Source: Alphaproteobacteria bacterium (GTDB lineage Bacteria > Pseudomonadota > Alphaproteobacteria > DSM-16000 > Inquilinaceae). Taken from it: 6,469 nt of DNA. The stretch lies in assembly GCA_029263555.1 (NCBI GenBank), contig JAJUFW010000178.1, positions 1 to 6,469 on the forward strand, written 5' to 3'. Below the pieces are notes generated by a model that was not told where the DNA came from, did no database searches, and was given only the letters and a program-made list of their open reading frames with translations. Shown one piece after another: positions 1 through 6,087 of this stretch. The translations under genes and the position numbers were made by a program. Position 1 is the stretch's first letter; every line of letters begins with the position of its first letter.

Positions 1-511
1 ACTTGTCGAGGCCGACCGCGAAGGACAGCTTGTCGGCCATGGCGCCGGTCGAGGGCTTCTCCCACTTGTACTGGTACAGTCCGCCTCCCTGCTTGCCCTT
101 CTCGATCAGGTTGGCGATGACCCGGTTCCCGTCCGGGTCGACGAGGTCCAGCCAGTTGCGGCCGGGGCGGAAAGCCTGGCGGGGATGGACGATGTTGTTG
201 CCGTCGTAGTCGTAGACGAAGAAATAGCCATCCACGCCGTAGTCCAGAGACGTCAGGATGGCGCGGACCTTCTCCTTGGCCGCCTCGTCGTCCGGGCCAG
301 CCGCATCGTAGATCTCCTGTATCGCCGACAGCGCCAGATTGGTGAGGTTGAGCAGTTCGGTCTCCTTCGCCTTCAGCATGTTCCGCTCGAAGGTGTCGAT
401 GCTGCTCCGCACCAGATGGGTCGACTGCCAGGTGATGAAGGTTGTGATCGTGAGGATCGCCAGCACGAGCGGGACGACCGCCAGCGCCACGATCTGATGC
501 CGCAGGTTCAA
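1..511 (-). CDS. sCache-domain sensor protein, N-terminal part (chemoreceptor or histidine kinase), cut by the window edge
   Basis: The visible 170 residues have the architecture of a bacterial transmembrane sensor. Residues about 7-28 form one hydrophobic helix just after a short N-terminus, and residues 35-65 form an amphipathic helix. An extracytoplasmic sCache_2-like domain follows, with the family hallmarks DGYFFVYDYDG (94-104), a nearby HP (109-110), a GRNW motif (117-120) and a Y-x-W-x-KP motif (147-153). Such domains bind small ligands, often carboxylic acids, in methyl-accepting chemotaxis proteins or histidine kinases. The signalling half lies beyond base 1, so the output type is undecided. 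The start is inferred as TTG (511-509): AAGGAG sits 7 bases upstream, and no in-frame ATG lies upstream or before the membrane helix. A search limited to ATG/GTG starts would miss this start. It lies 123 bp after the dehydrogenase gene and may or may not share its transcript. Confidence 0.85.
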   Translation of the reverse strand, partial: MNLRHQIVALAVVPLVLAILTITTFITWQSTHLVRSSIDTFERNMLKAKETELLNLTNLALSAIQEIYDAAGPDDEAAKEKVRAILTSLDYGVDGYFFVYDYDGNNIVHPRQAFRPGRNWLDLVDPDGNRVIANLIEKGKQGGGLYQYKWEKPSTGAMADKLSFAVGLDK

Positions 512-584
512 GTGAGTGCTCCTTCCCCCCAACAAGAACGCCGGGGAGACTAGCACGATCATCAGGTTTTCGTCCCGCGGACGG

Positions 585-634
585 GCCGGTTCCAGGAGAC
601 GGAAGCCTGCCCGAACCTTCGCGGCGGAACCGGC
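585..634 (-). other. Inverted repeat directly after the dehydrogenase stop codon, possible RNA hairpin
   Basis: GCCGGTTCC (585-593) and GGAACCGGC (626-634) are perfect 9-base inverted arms separated by 32 bases. The right arm directly abuts the TGA stop of the dehydrogenase gene. The spacer holds a small nested palindrome, CGAACCTTCG (612-621). On the minus-strand transcript the hairpin is followed by GC-rich sequence and then AAAA, not a U-run, so it is not a classical intrinsic terminator. It could stabilise the mRNA 3' end, assist a factor-dependent terminator, or be chance in GC-rich DNA. Confidence 0.35.
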
Positions 635-1522
635 TCAGCCTCGTTTGCGGCCGGACCAGAAGGCGGGCATGCTGGTCGCATCGCGGTCGCCCCACGTGCT
701 TCGGCTCGCCTCGTCATAGATCTCCAGCGCGCGCTCGGTGACCGGGAGCGGGAAGCCGAGCGCCTTGCCTTCGGCGATCATCGTCTGCAGGTCCTTCCGG
801 ACGGAATCGATGTCGAAGGTGACCGGCGGGGGGTCGCCGGTCCGAAGCGTCGCGGCGATGATCGATCCCCGGGCCTTCAGGATGTTGGCGCCGCCGGAAG
901 TGTCGGCGAAGAGGTCGATCAGCCGCTCCGGATCGAGCCCCAGGTGCCGGCACAGCGCATACGCTTCGCCCAGCGCCTGGTAGTAGACGACCAGCGGCAG
1001 GTTGACGGCCAGCTTCAGGCTGGCGCCGGCGCCGACCGGCCCAGCATGCTCGATACGGCGGCAGAACTGCTCCAGGATCGGGCGGGCCCGGTCGATGTCA
1101 TCGGCCTCGCCGCCCGCCAGTCCGATCAGCCGGCCCTGCCGGGCGGGGCCCGTCGTGCCGCTCACCGCGCATTCGATGAAGACCCCGTTCTTCGCCCGGA
1201 CCCGCTCTGCCAGGCCGCGCTGGGTCTCCGGCCGGACCGTGCTGGTCTCGATGAACAGCCGGCCTTGAATATCGGCCGCCAGCAGGCCGTCCTTTCCGGC
1301 ATAGACCGCTTCGATCGCCGCGGCGTCGGTCAGGCAGGTGATGATCGTCTCCGACTGCTCGGCAAGTTCGGCCGGGCTGCGGGCGAGAGCAGCCCCGGCG
1401 TCCACGATGGGCACCGCCTTCTCGGGCGTGCGGTTCCAGACGACAAGGCTGTGTCCGACCTCTCTCAGGCGGTCGGCAAGGGCCGAGCCCATCCGGCCCA
1501 ATCCGGCGATTCCGATGCGCAT
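635..1522 (-). CDS. NAD(P)-dependent beta-hydroxyacid dehydrogenase, 3-hydroxyisobutyrate dehydrogenase family
   Basis: This cytoplasmic oxidoreductase interconverts a beta-hydroxy acid and the matching semialdehyde or oxo acid; substrates in the family include 3-hydroxyisobutyrate, tartronate semialdehyde and glyoxylate. Its 295 residues match the usual length. The N-terminal Rossmann domain opens with GIAGLGRMG (4-12), and a WNRTPEK segment (29-35) follows the second strand; Asn-Arg there fits NADP preference (inference). The substrate loop is AVSGTTGPARQG (119-130), and the catalytic lysine is K170 with N174 four residues later, as in the family. The C-terminal all-helical domain carries KDL (243-245) and D281 near the end. 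Differences from the best-known members are SGT in place of SGG and Val in place of the first Asn of the K-x-x-N-N motif, so the exact substrate is open. ATG at 1522 is chosen because GAGG lies 7 bases upstream; a GTG directly before it (1525) is the alternative. It is probably the last catabolic gene of the operon. Confidence 0.93.
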   Translation of the reverse strand: MRIGIAGLGRMGSALADRLREVGHSLVVWNRTPEKAVPIVDAGAALARSPAELAEQSETIITCLTDAAAIEAVYAGKDGLLAADIQGRLFIETSTVRPETQRGLAERVRAKNGVFIECAVSGTTGPARQGRLIGLAGGEADDIDRARPILEQFCRRIEHAGPVGAGASLKLAVNLPLVVYYQALGEAYALCRHLGLDPERLIDLFADTSGGANILKARGSIIAATLRTGDPPPVTFDIDSVRKDLQTMIAEGKALGFPLPVTERALEIYDEASRSTWGDRDATSMPAFWSGRKRG

Positions 1523-1549
1523 CACTTAGCCTCGCTTCGTTGTCAATCG

Positions 1550-1584
1550 GGTCCGGCTGCCCTGGCCTCTCGTGCGGCCGGACC
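1550..1584 (-). other. Inverted repeat between the FAH and dehydrogenase genes, possible RNA hairpin
   Basis: GGTCCGGC (1550-1557) and GCCGGACC (1577-1584) are perfect 8-base inverted arms with a 19-base spacer, inside the 87-bp gap between the FAH-family gene and the dehydrogenase gene. No U-run follows, so full termination is unlikely. An intergenic stem like this can mark a processing or partial-attenuation point that sets different levels for two operon genes. That role is inference; chance is possible at this GC content. Confidence 0.35.
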
Positions 1585-1609
1585 TGAACCTCTCCTTGCG
1601 GAAGGGACG

Positions 1610-2452
1610 TCAGCCGGCGATGACCATCTGCTCCTGCGTTCCCAGCCCTTCGATGCCCAGCCGCACCCGGTTGCCGGGCTTCAGATAGACCGGCGGCTTC
1701 TGGCCCATGCCGACGCCGGGCGGCGTCCCGGTCGCGATCACGTCTCCGGGCTGCAGGCTCATGAAGCCGCTGAGATAGCTGACCAGATAGCGGACGCCGT
1801 AGACCATGGTCCGGGTCGATCCGTCCTGGAAGCGCCGGCCGTCCACCTCCAGCCACATGGCGAGGTCCTGCGGATCCGGCACCTCGTCGCGGGTCACCAG
1901 CCACGGCCCGATCGGGGCGAAGGTGTCGGCGCTCTTGCCCTTGACCCATTGGCCCGAGCGTTCGATCTGGAATGCCCGCTCGGACACGTCGTTGACGATG
2001 CAGTATCCGGCGACGTGGTCCATCGCGTCCTCTTCGGACACATATTTCGCCGGCTTTCCGATCACGACGCCGAGTTCGACCTCCCAGTCCACCTTCTCGG
2101 CGCCGCGGGGAATCTCGATGGCGTCGTTCGGGCCGCAGATCGCGCTCGTCGCCTTCATGAAGACGACGGGTTCGGGGGGCACCTCCATTCCCGACTCCGC
2201 CGCGTGATCCGCGTAGTTCAGGCCGATCGCGACGACCTTGCCGATGCGTCCGACGCAAGGTCCCAGGCGCGGGCTGCCCTCGACCGCCGGCAGCGTCGAC
2301 GGGTCGATGCCGCGCAGCCGGTTCAGCGTTTCGGGCAGCAGTGCCTCTCCGGCCAGATCGGGGATGATGCCGGTGAGGTCCCGGATGGTGCCGCCGGCAT
2401 CGAGGATGCCGGGCTTTTCCTTGCCCGGAGGGCCGTAACGCAGAAGCTTCAT
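1610..2452 (-). CDS. Fumarylacetoacetate hydrolase (FAH) family protein
   Basis: This is a 280-residue cytoplasmic enzyme of the FAH superfamily (COG0179 type). Members are Mg/Mn-dependent and cleave C-C bonds of acylpyruvate-like diketo acids, isomerise or decarboxylate oxo-dienoates, or hydrolyse 2,4-diketo-3-deoxy sugar acids. The first 65 residues form the short N-terminal domain typical of this subfamily. The core begins with GLNYADHAAE (77-86). The expected metal ligands are E124 and E126 in DWEVELG plus D155 in VNDVSER. KGKSADTF (171-178) and TGTPPGVG (241-248) complete the active site. No key residue is missing. Automatic pipelines often call such proteins ureidoglycolate lyase or 2-hydroxyhepta-2,4-diene-1,7-dioate isomerase, but sequence alone does not separate these activities. 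The ATG start has AAGGA five bases upstream. It lies 60 bp after the GntR gene and precedes the dehydrogenase gene, so the two enzymes plausibly act in one degradation route. Confidence 0.94.
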   Translation of the reverse strand: MKLLRYGPPGKEKPGILDAGGTIRDLTGIIPDLAGEALLPETLNRLRGIDPSTLPAVEGSPRLGPCVGRIGKVVAIGLNYADHAAESGMEVPPEPVVFMKATSAICGPNDAIEIPRGAEKVDWEVELGVVIGKPAKYVSEEDAMDHVAGYCIVNDVSERAFQIERSGQWVKGKSADTFAPIGPWLVTRDEVPDPQDLAMWLEVDGRRFQDGSTRTMVYGVRYLVSYLSGFMSLQPGDVIATGTPPGVGMGQKPPVYLKPGNRVRLGIEGLGTQEQMVIAG

Positions 2453-2512
2453 GGCTTTCCTTCGTTCTGGTTGCCGTTGTCCGAACGGGTGGAGAGGGCA
2501 GCGGCGGGTTCG

Positions 2513-3181
2513 TCACCGCCCGATCTTATCCTCCACCGCCTTGAAGGTGATCATGTAATGCTCGGTCAGGCGCCGGGTCGCGAGGGGCGCGTCGCCGTCG
2601 AGCGCCGCTTCCATGATGCCCCTGTGTTCGGCGACCGTGTCCCGGTGGGGGAAGGTCGAAGCCACGGAGATGAAGCGGTAGCGCTGGGCCTGGTCCATCA
2701 GGTCCTCGCAGAAGTCGATGAGGATCGACGAGCCGCAGGCGGACAGAAGCGCGATATGGAAGGCACGGTGCCGTTCCTCCCAGACCGGGTTGGCCGCCAG
2801 GGTCCCGCCCGGCAGGTTCCAGGGCGTGCGCGACAGGCGGTGGAAGGCGAGGACGACCCGTTCCTCCCAGGCCTGGTTCCGGTTGCCGATCGATTCCTCC
2901 AGCGCCTTCGCCTCGACCCAGCAGCGCGTCTTGACCAGTTCCCGCCAATGCTCGATCGACACCGGCGGGACGAAGAAGCCGCGCTGGTCGCGGCGGTCGA
3001 CCAGCCCTTCGGATGAGAGCCGGTTCAGGGCTTCGCGCACCGGATTGAGCCCCGCCCCGTAGCGCGAGGATACGAAGTCGATCTGCAGCTTCTGGCCGGG
3101 CTTGAGCGTCCCCTGGATCAGATCCGCGCGAAGCTTCTCGTAGACCTGGGTCGCGCTCGTCGCCTTGGCGATCCTGTCCAT
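2513..3181 (-). CDS. GntR-family transcriptional regulator, FCD subfamily, CsiR-like
   Basis: This predicted DNA-binding repressor or activator is a 222-residue dimer-type protein. Residues 8-75 form the winged helix-turn-helix, with PVREALNRL (47-55) as recognition region and a wing around DQRGFFV (65-71). Residues about 80-212 form the all-helical FCD effector domain. Its expected metal-site histidines are H142 in HRAFH, H186 in AEHRGI and H208 in TEHYM; H138 sits where many relatives have Asp. The WEERHRAFH...ACGS...DQAQRYR pattern resembles the CsiR branch, which in Escherichia coli controls a glutarate/GABA catabolic operon. FCD ligands are usually organic acids, so the likely effector is the imported substrate or an intermediate. 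The ATG at 3181 is chosen because the family's N-terminal helix begins there; the frame stays open upstream, but that sequence belongs to the permease gene. No strong ribosome site is visible, and the start lies 13 bp after the permease stop, suggesting translational coupling. Confidence 0.92.
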   Translation of the reverse strand: MDRIAKATSATQVYEKLRADLIQGTLKPGQKLQIDFVSSRYGAGLNPVREALNRLSSEGLVDRRDQRGFFVPPVSIEHWRELVKTRCWVEAKALEESIGNRNQAWEERVVLAFHRLSRTPWNLPGGTLAANPVWEERHRAFHIALLSACGSSILIDFCEDLMDQAQRYRFISVASTFPHRDTVAEHRGIMEAALDGDAPLATRRLTEHYMITFKAVEDKIGR

Positions 3182-3194
3182 TGCCGGTTGCCCG

Positions 3195-4064
3195 CTACTG
3201 GCCCAGCGTTCCGTCCGCGACGGTCTCCTTGTGCCAGAACACGAAGCGGCGCTGGATGAAGGCGACGACCCAGAAGGTCGCAAGCCCGAGCAGGCTGAGA
3301 TAGATGATGAGCGAGAAGACCCGCGGGGTGTCGAGCTGGGCCGCGGCGACGCGGATCAGCTCTCCGAATCCCTTGCCGCCGCCCAGAAATTCGCCGACCA
3401 CTGCGCCGACCACGACCAGTACGGCGGCGTTCTTCAGGCCCGAAAAGAAATGGGGCATTCCCGCCGGCAGCTTCAATTGGACCAGCGTCTGCCAGCGGCT
3501 GGCGCCCATGGTGCGGAACAGCATCCGGGCGTTGGCGTCGGCAGCGTGAAGTCCGGCGGCGGTCCCGACGATCACCGGAAAGAAGGCGATGAAGGCGGCA
3601 AGCGCGACCTTCGAGGCGATGCCGAAGCCGAGCCAGGACACGAACAGGGGCGCGAAGGCCACCTTCGGCATGGTGTTGATGGCGACGAGATAGGGCATGA
3701 CCGCCCGTTCGCCGAAGGCCGTCTCCCCGACCAGGACGCCCAGCAGAAAGCCCAGGGCGACGGCGATGAGGAAACCCCAGAGCACTTCCTGTGTGGTGAC
3801 CCAGAGCGCGGCCAGCATGTAGTCGCCGGACAGGAGATTCCGGCCCACGACGACCAGGTCCTCGGCGGTCTCCAGGGGCGAGGGCAGGATGATCCGGGAG
3901 ACGAGCTCCATCCCGTAGACCGCCTGCCAGGTCAGGAGGAAGGCCGCGAGCAGCAGCAGCATCGCGACCGGCCGCGGCATCCGGTCGATCCAGGACGTCT
4001 CCTCGGTCCACACGGTCGAGGCCGGAGGAGCGGGGGCATCCGACGTCGTCTGCGCCTGACTCAT
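3195..4064 (-). CDS. ABC transporter permease, nitrate/sulfonate/taurine type (SsuC/TauC-like)
   Basis: This inner-membrane channel subunit of an ABC importer would act as a homodimer. It has 289 residues. A polar N-terminal tail (1-30) is followed by about six membrane helices, judged by eye at 33-50, 88-112, 120-145, 152-172, 212-228 and 250-271. The coupling (EAA-like) loop that docks on the ATPase runs from about 184 to 211 and contains RTMGASRWQTLVQLKLP. The VAINTMPKVAFAPLFVSWLGFG segment around 127-148 is the usual family signature. The ATG overlaps the ATPase stop by four bases (ATGA), with AGGGAG seven bases upstream, so the start is secure. The same reading frame stays open upstream to about 5339, but that part overlaps the ATPase and binding-protein genes and is not coding. 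The substrate cannot be told from this subunit. Confidence 0.95.
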   Translation of the reverse strand: MSQAQTTSDAPAPPASTVWTEETSWIDRMPRPVAMLLLLAAFLLTWQAVYGMELVSRIILPSPLETAEDLVVVGRNLLSGDYMLAALWVTTQEVLWGFLIAVALGFLLGVLVGETAFGERAVMPYLVAINTMPKVAFAPLFVSWLGFGIASKVALAAFIAFFPVIVGTAAGLHAADANARMLFRTMGASRWQTLVQLKLPAGMPHFFSGLKNAAVLVVVGAVVGEFLGGGKGFGELIRVAAAQLDTPRVFSLIIYLSLLGLATFWVVAFIQRRFVFWHKETVADGTLGQ

Positions 4065-4876
4065 GTGAAGGCTCCCTGGTCGAGATGGCTTCGGATCCGC
4101 TGGACCAGCGCACCGAAGCGGGGACCCGTCATCATGTCGAGCGTCCTCGGTCGGGGCAGGTCGATGGCAACGGATTCGATGAAGCGGCCGGGCCGCGCCG
4201 ACATGACATGGACCACGTCGGAGAGGATCACCGCTTCGGGGATCGAATGGGTGACGAGGAAGGCCGTCGCGTTCCGTTCGAGGCAGATCCGCTGCATCTC
4301 CATGTTCATGAAGTCGCGGCTCAGCTCGTCGAGGGCGCTGAACGGCTCGTCGAGCAGGAGCACCGCCGGTTCGGTGATCAGCATCCGGCAGATCGCCGCC
4401 CGCTGGGCCATGCCGCCCGACAGCTCGTTCGGATAGACCCGCTCGAAGCCGCTGAGCCCGACCAGCTCCAGAAGAGACCGGGCCTTGTCGTAGGCGGCGC
4501 GGGCGGCGGCCTTGCCGTCCCGGATCTCGATCGGAAGGACGATGTTCTCGATCGTGGTGAGCCAGGGGAACAGGGTCGCCTGCTGGAACATCATCCCGAT
4601 GTCGCGCCGGGGCCCGGTCACCGGCTTTCCCTCCAGGACGACGCTTCCTTCCGAGGGCGGCAGCAGCCCGGCCATGATCTTGAGCAGGGTCGACTTGCCG
4701 CAGCCGCTGGGTCCGATGACGGCCGAGAAGCTGCCTTCGGTGAGCAGCAGGTCCACTTTGTCCAGGGCCTGGACGTTCCGCCGGGTGAAGGTCTTGCTGA
4801 CCCCGTGCAGCTCGTAGACGGGCCGGCCCCTGGGGCGGGCCTGGGTCGCGGGATCGAAGGCGACGCTTGCCGCCAT
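4061..4876 (-). CDS. ABC transporter ATP-binding protein, nitrate/sulfonate/taurine type (SsuB/TauB-like)
   Basis: This cytoplasmic ATPase powers the importer encoded with it. In its 271 residues all nucleotide-site motifs are intact: Walker A GPSGCGKST (55-63), Q-loop Q98 in MMFQQATLFPW, signature LSGGMAQRAA (152-161), Walker B VLLLDEP (172-178), D-loop SALD (180-183) and H-loop H210 in LVTHSIPEA. The FPWLTTIENI and THSIPEAVILSD wording is typical of the SsuB/TauB/NrtD group. The signature has Met-Ala where LSGGMRQR is more common. The start is the ATG at 4876, which shares one base with the TGA of the binding-protein gene (TGATG), a clear sign of coupled translation; the open frame continues upstream to 4993 but overlaps the binding-protein gene. 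The stop overlaps the permease start by four bases. Confidence 0.96.
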   Translation of the reverse strand: MAASVAFDPATQARPRGRPVYELHGVSKTFTRRNVQALDKVDLLLTEGSFSAVIGPSGCGKSTLLKIMAGLLPPSEGSVVLEGKPVTGPRRDIGMMFQQATLFPWLTTIENIVLPIEIRDGKAAARAAYDKARSLLELVGLSGFERVYPNELSGGMAQRAAICRMLITEPAVLLLDEPFSALDELSRDFMNMEMQRICLERNATAFLVTHSIPEAVILSDVVHVMSARPGRFIESVAIDLPRPRTLDMMTGPRFGALVQRIRSHLDQGAFT

Positions 4877-5913
4877 CAGGGCGCGCCCTCGTTCCAGCTT
4901 TCGACGAACTCGTTCGTATAGGCGGCCGTGAGGTCGGGAAGGGGCTCGCTGATGGTGCCGGTCTCGACCGCGCTCTGATGCCACAGCTCCCAATGCTCAG
5001 GCGGCTGATAGCCCCAGCCCCGGGAGGGATCGGCCGGGGTGATGCGGTCCTTGATGGCCTCGAACAGCGCCGTTGCGAATTCCCGATCCTCGCCCTCCTG
5101 GGGATTGCCCGCCGTCGTGTGCTCCAGCACTCTTTCCTGGTTCGCGGGATCGAGGCCGAATTCCGTCGCCCGGACGATTGCCCGCCCGAAGCGGACGATG
5201 GTGTCGCGGTTCTCTTCGATATAGGACCGCATGGCGGCATAGCCGTTGCCGAAATAGCTGAGATACGCCTCGGGCGTGATCTCCCGGAGGTCGATACCCC
5301 GGGCCTCCATGATGGCGGCGTCGCTGACCGCGGCGGCATAGGCGGCGACGTCGCCCCGCAGGAAGGCCGCAGCTGCGAGACCGCCGTCGCCCACGGGCAG
5401 GAACTCGTAATCCTGGCCTTCGGTCAGGCCCACATCGGTCAGGATCGCGCGGGTGAAGCCGACCTCTGCGCCGTCGGCCGTCCCGACGCCGATGGTCGTG
5501 CCCTTGAGATCGGCCGGCTCCCGGATCTCGGAGTCCTCCGGCACGACGACGCCGAAGACGCTCTTGGCGAAATGGTTGTAGATGAACACGACGTCTTCGC
5601 CGCGGGCCCGGGCGGCCAGGACCGGGGCCGGTCCCGGCTGGCCGATCTGGGCCTGCCCGGCGGACATGGCCTGAAGGACCTGGGACGATCCGTCCACCGC
5701 CTCTACGGTCACGGACAGACCTTCCTCTTCGAAGAAGCCTTCGCCGATGGCGACATGCAGGGGGAAGTTGTTGATCGCCGAAGGATTGGGAAGGACGACG
5801 GTGATTTCCGTGAGCGCCTGCGACTGCGCCCCGGCCGGGGGTGCCTGAAAGGCGGCAAGCGCCGATACCGCGACGAGTCCGAGCGTTGCGCCGATCCGGG
5901 TGCGCGTCTCCAT
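4876..5913 (-). CDS. ABC transporter periplasmic substrate-binding protein, NMT1/SsuA-like
   Basis: This is the exported ligand-capturing component of the importer and the first gene of the operon. It has 345 residues. A Sec-type signal peptide shows an Arg-bearing start, a hydrophobic stretch at 8-22 and a probable cleavage after AGA (27-29). The mature part has the NMT1/THI5-like fold. NNFPLHVAIGEGFFEEEGL (48-66) is the opening hinge segment, followed by ALSAGQAQIG-like wording (82-91), DLKGTTIGVGTADG (135-148) and a closing lobe with GDVAAYAAAVSDAA (187-200). This family binds nitrate, sulfonates, taurine, pyrimidine precursors or aromatic acids, so family membership does not set the ligand. 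The CCCFC motif of thiamine-precursor binding members is absent. The ATG start has GGAGG eight bases upstream. The linked FAH and dehydrogenase genes suggest an organic acid rather than nitrate or sulfonate (inference). Confidence 0.94.
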   Translation of the reverse strand: METRTRIGATLGLVAVSALAAFQAPPAGAQSQALTEITVVLPNPSAINNFPLHVAIGEGFFEEEGLSVTVEAVDGSSQVLQAMSAGQAQIGQPGPAPVLAARARGEDVVFIYNHFAKSVFGVVVPEDSEIREPADLKGTTIGVGTADGAEVGFTRAILTDVGLTEGQDYEFLPVGDGGLAAAAFLRGDVAAYAAAVSDAAIMEARGIDLREITPEAYLSYFGNGYAAMRSYIEENRDTIVRFGRAIVRATEFGLDPANQERVLEHTTAGNPQEGEDREFATALFEAIKDRITPADPSRGWGYQPPEHWELWHQSAVETGTISEPLPDLTAAYTNEFVESWNEGAP

Positions 5914-6087
5914 GGGCGTTTCCTCCGCTGGCTTTTTCGGCTCCGGCTCTTCGCGGCCGGGTCGATCATGTATGTTTTGTGCCCAATAAATGAAAAAGAA
6001 ATCAGTTTGTTTCGTTCTTCGGGAAATATGGATGCGAATCGGCCGGGCGCGTGCCGGGCGGGGCCTCGGATCAAGGCCGGCTGCGGC
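5914..6087 (-). promoter_or_regulatory. Intergenic control region of the transporter/catabolic operon, with an AT-rich island
   Basis: This 174-bp gap separates the polymerase stop from the binding-protein start. The stretch at about 5965-6030 is strikingly AT-rich against GC-rich surroundings, as expected of a promoter and operator. I could not identify a convincing -35/-10 pair on the minus strand. On the plus strand ATGT-N5-TTGT (5968-5980) and TTGT-N5-TCTT (6007-6019) each differ by one base from the ATGT/TTGT-N5-TTTT half-sites I recall for E. coli CsiR. Low-complexity AT sequence gives such matches easily. A small CCGGC/GCCGG stem (5943-5960) could form in the leader. The strong Shine-Dalgarno of the binding-protein gene is at about 5922-5926. 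No terminator with a U-run is visible after the polymerase gene. Confidence 0.4.

Noticed and set aside
571..583. CGTCC-CGC-GGACG palindrome next to TTTT, considered as an intrinsic terminator.
   Set aside because: The T-run lies on the wrong side for minus-strand transcripts, and the plus strand has no gene here; the stem is only five base pairs.
512..634. A GGAAC-N16-CGAA stretch after the dehydrogenase gene, considered as an EcfG-type stress promoter for the sensor gene.
   Set aside because: The -10 part matches only half of the expected CGTT, and the GGAAC lies inside a hairpin arm; too weak to annotate.
1098..2516. A 472-codon minus-strand frame across the FAH and dehydrogenase genes.
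   Set aside because: It reads both genes in the wrong frame; the true frames carry full-length conserved motifs.
2503..2520. GGCGG/CCGCC inverted repeat spanning the GntR stop codon.
   Set aside because: Five-base GC-only arms are expected by chance in this DNA, and no U-run follows.
944..3016. A 690-codon open frame on the plus strand, the second-longest in the window.
   Set aside because: It runs antisense through three convincing genes (dehydrogenase, FAH, GntR). Its translation is rich in Arg, Asp, Gly and Ala with no recognisable domain, as expected from the reverse frame of GC-rich codons.
3165..4921. Two long plus-strand open frames (3165-4436 and 4085-4921).
   Set aside because: Both are antisense shadows of the permease and ATPase genes, with low-complexity charged translations and no family resemblance.
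3195..5339. A 714-codon minus-strand frame that could suggest a large fusion protein.
   Set aside because: Only the part from 4064 down is the permease. The upstream part is an out-of-frame reading of the ATPase and binding-protein genes, with no domain and basic low-complexity composition.
5709..6074. A 121-codon minus-strand frame crossing the spacer into the binding-protein gene.
   Set aside because: It overlaps the signal-peptide region of the binding-protein gene out of frame and shows no domain or ribosome site.
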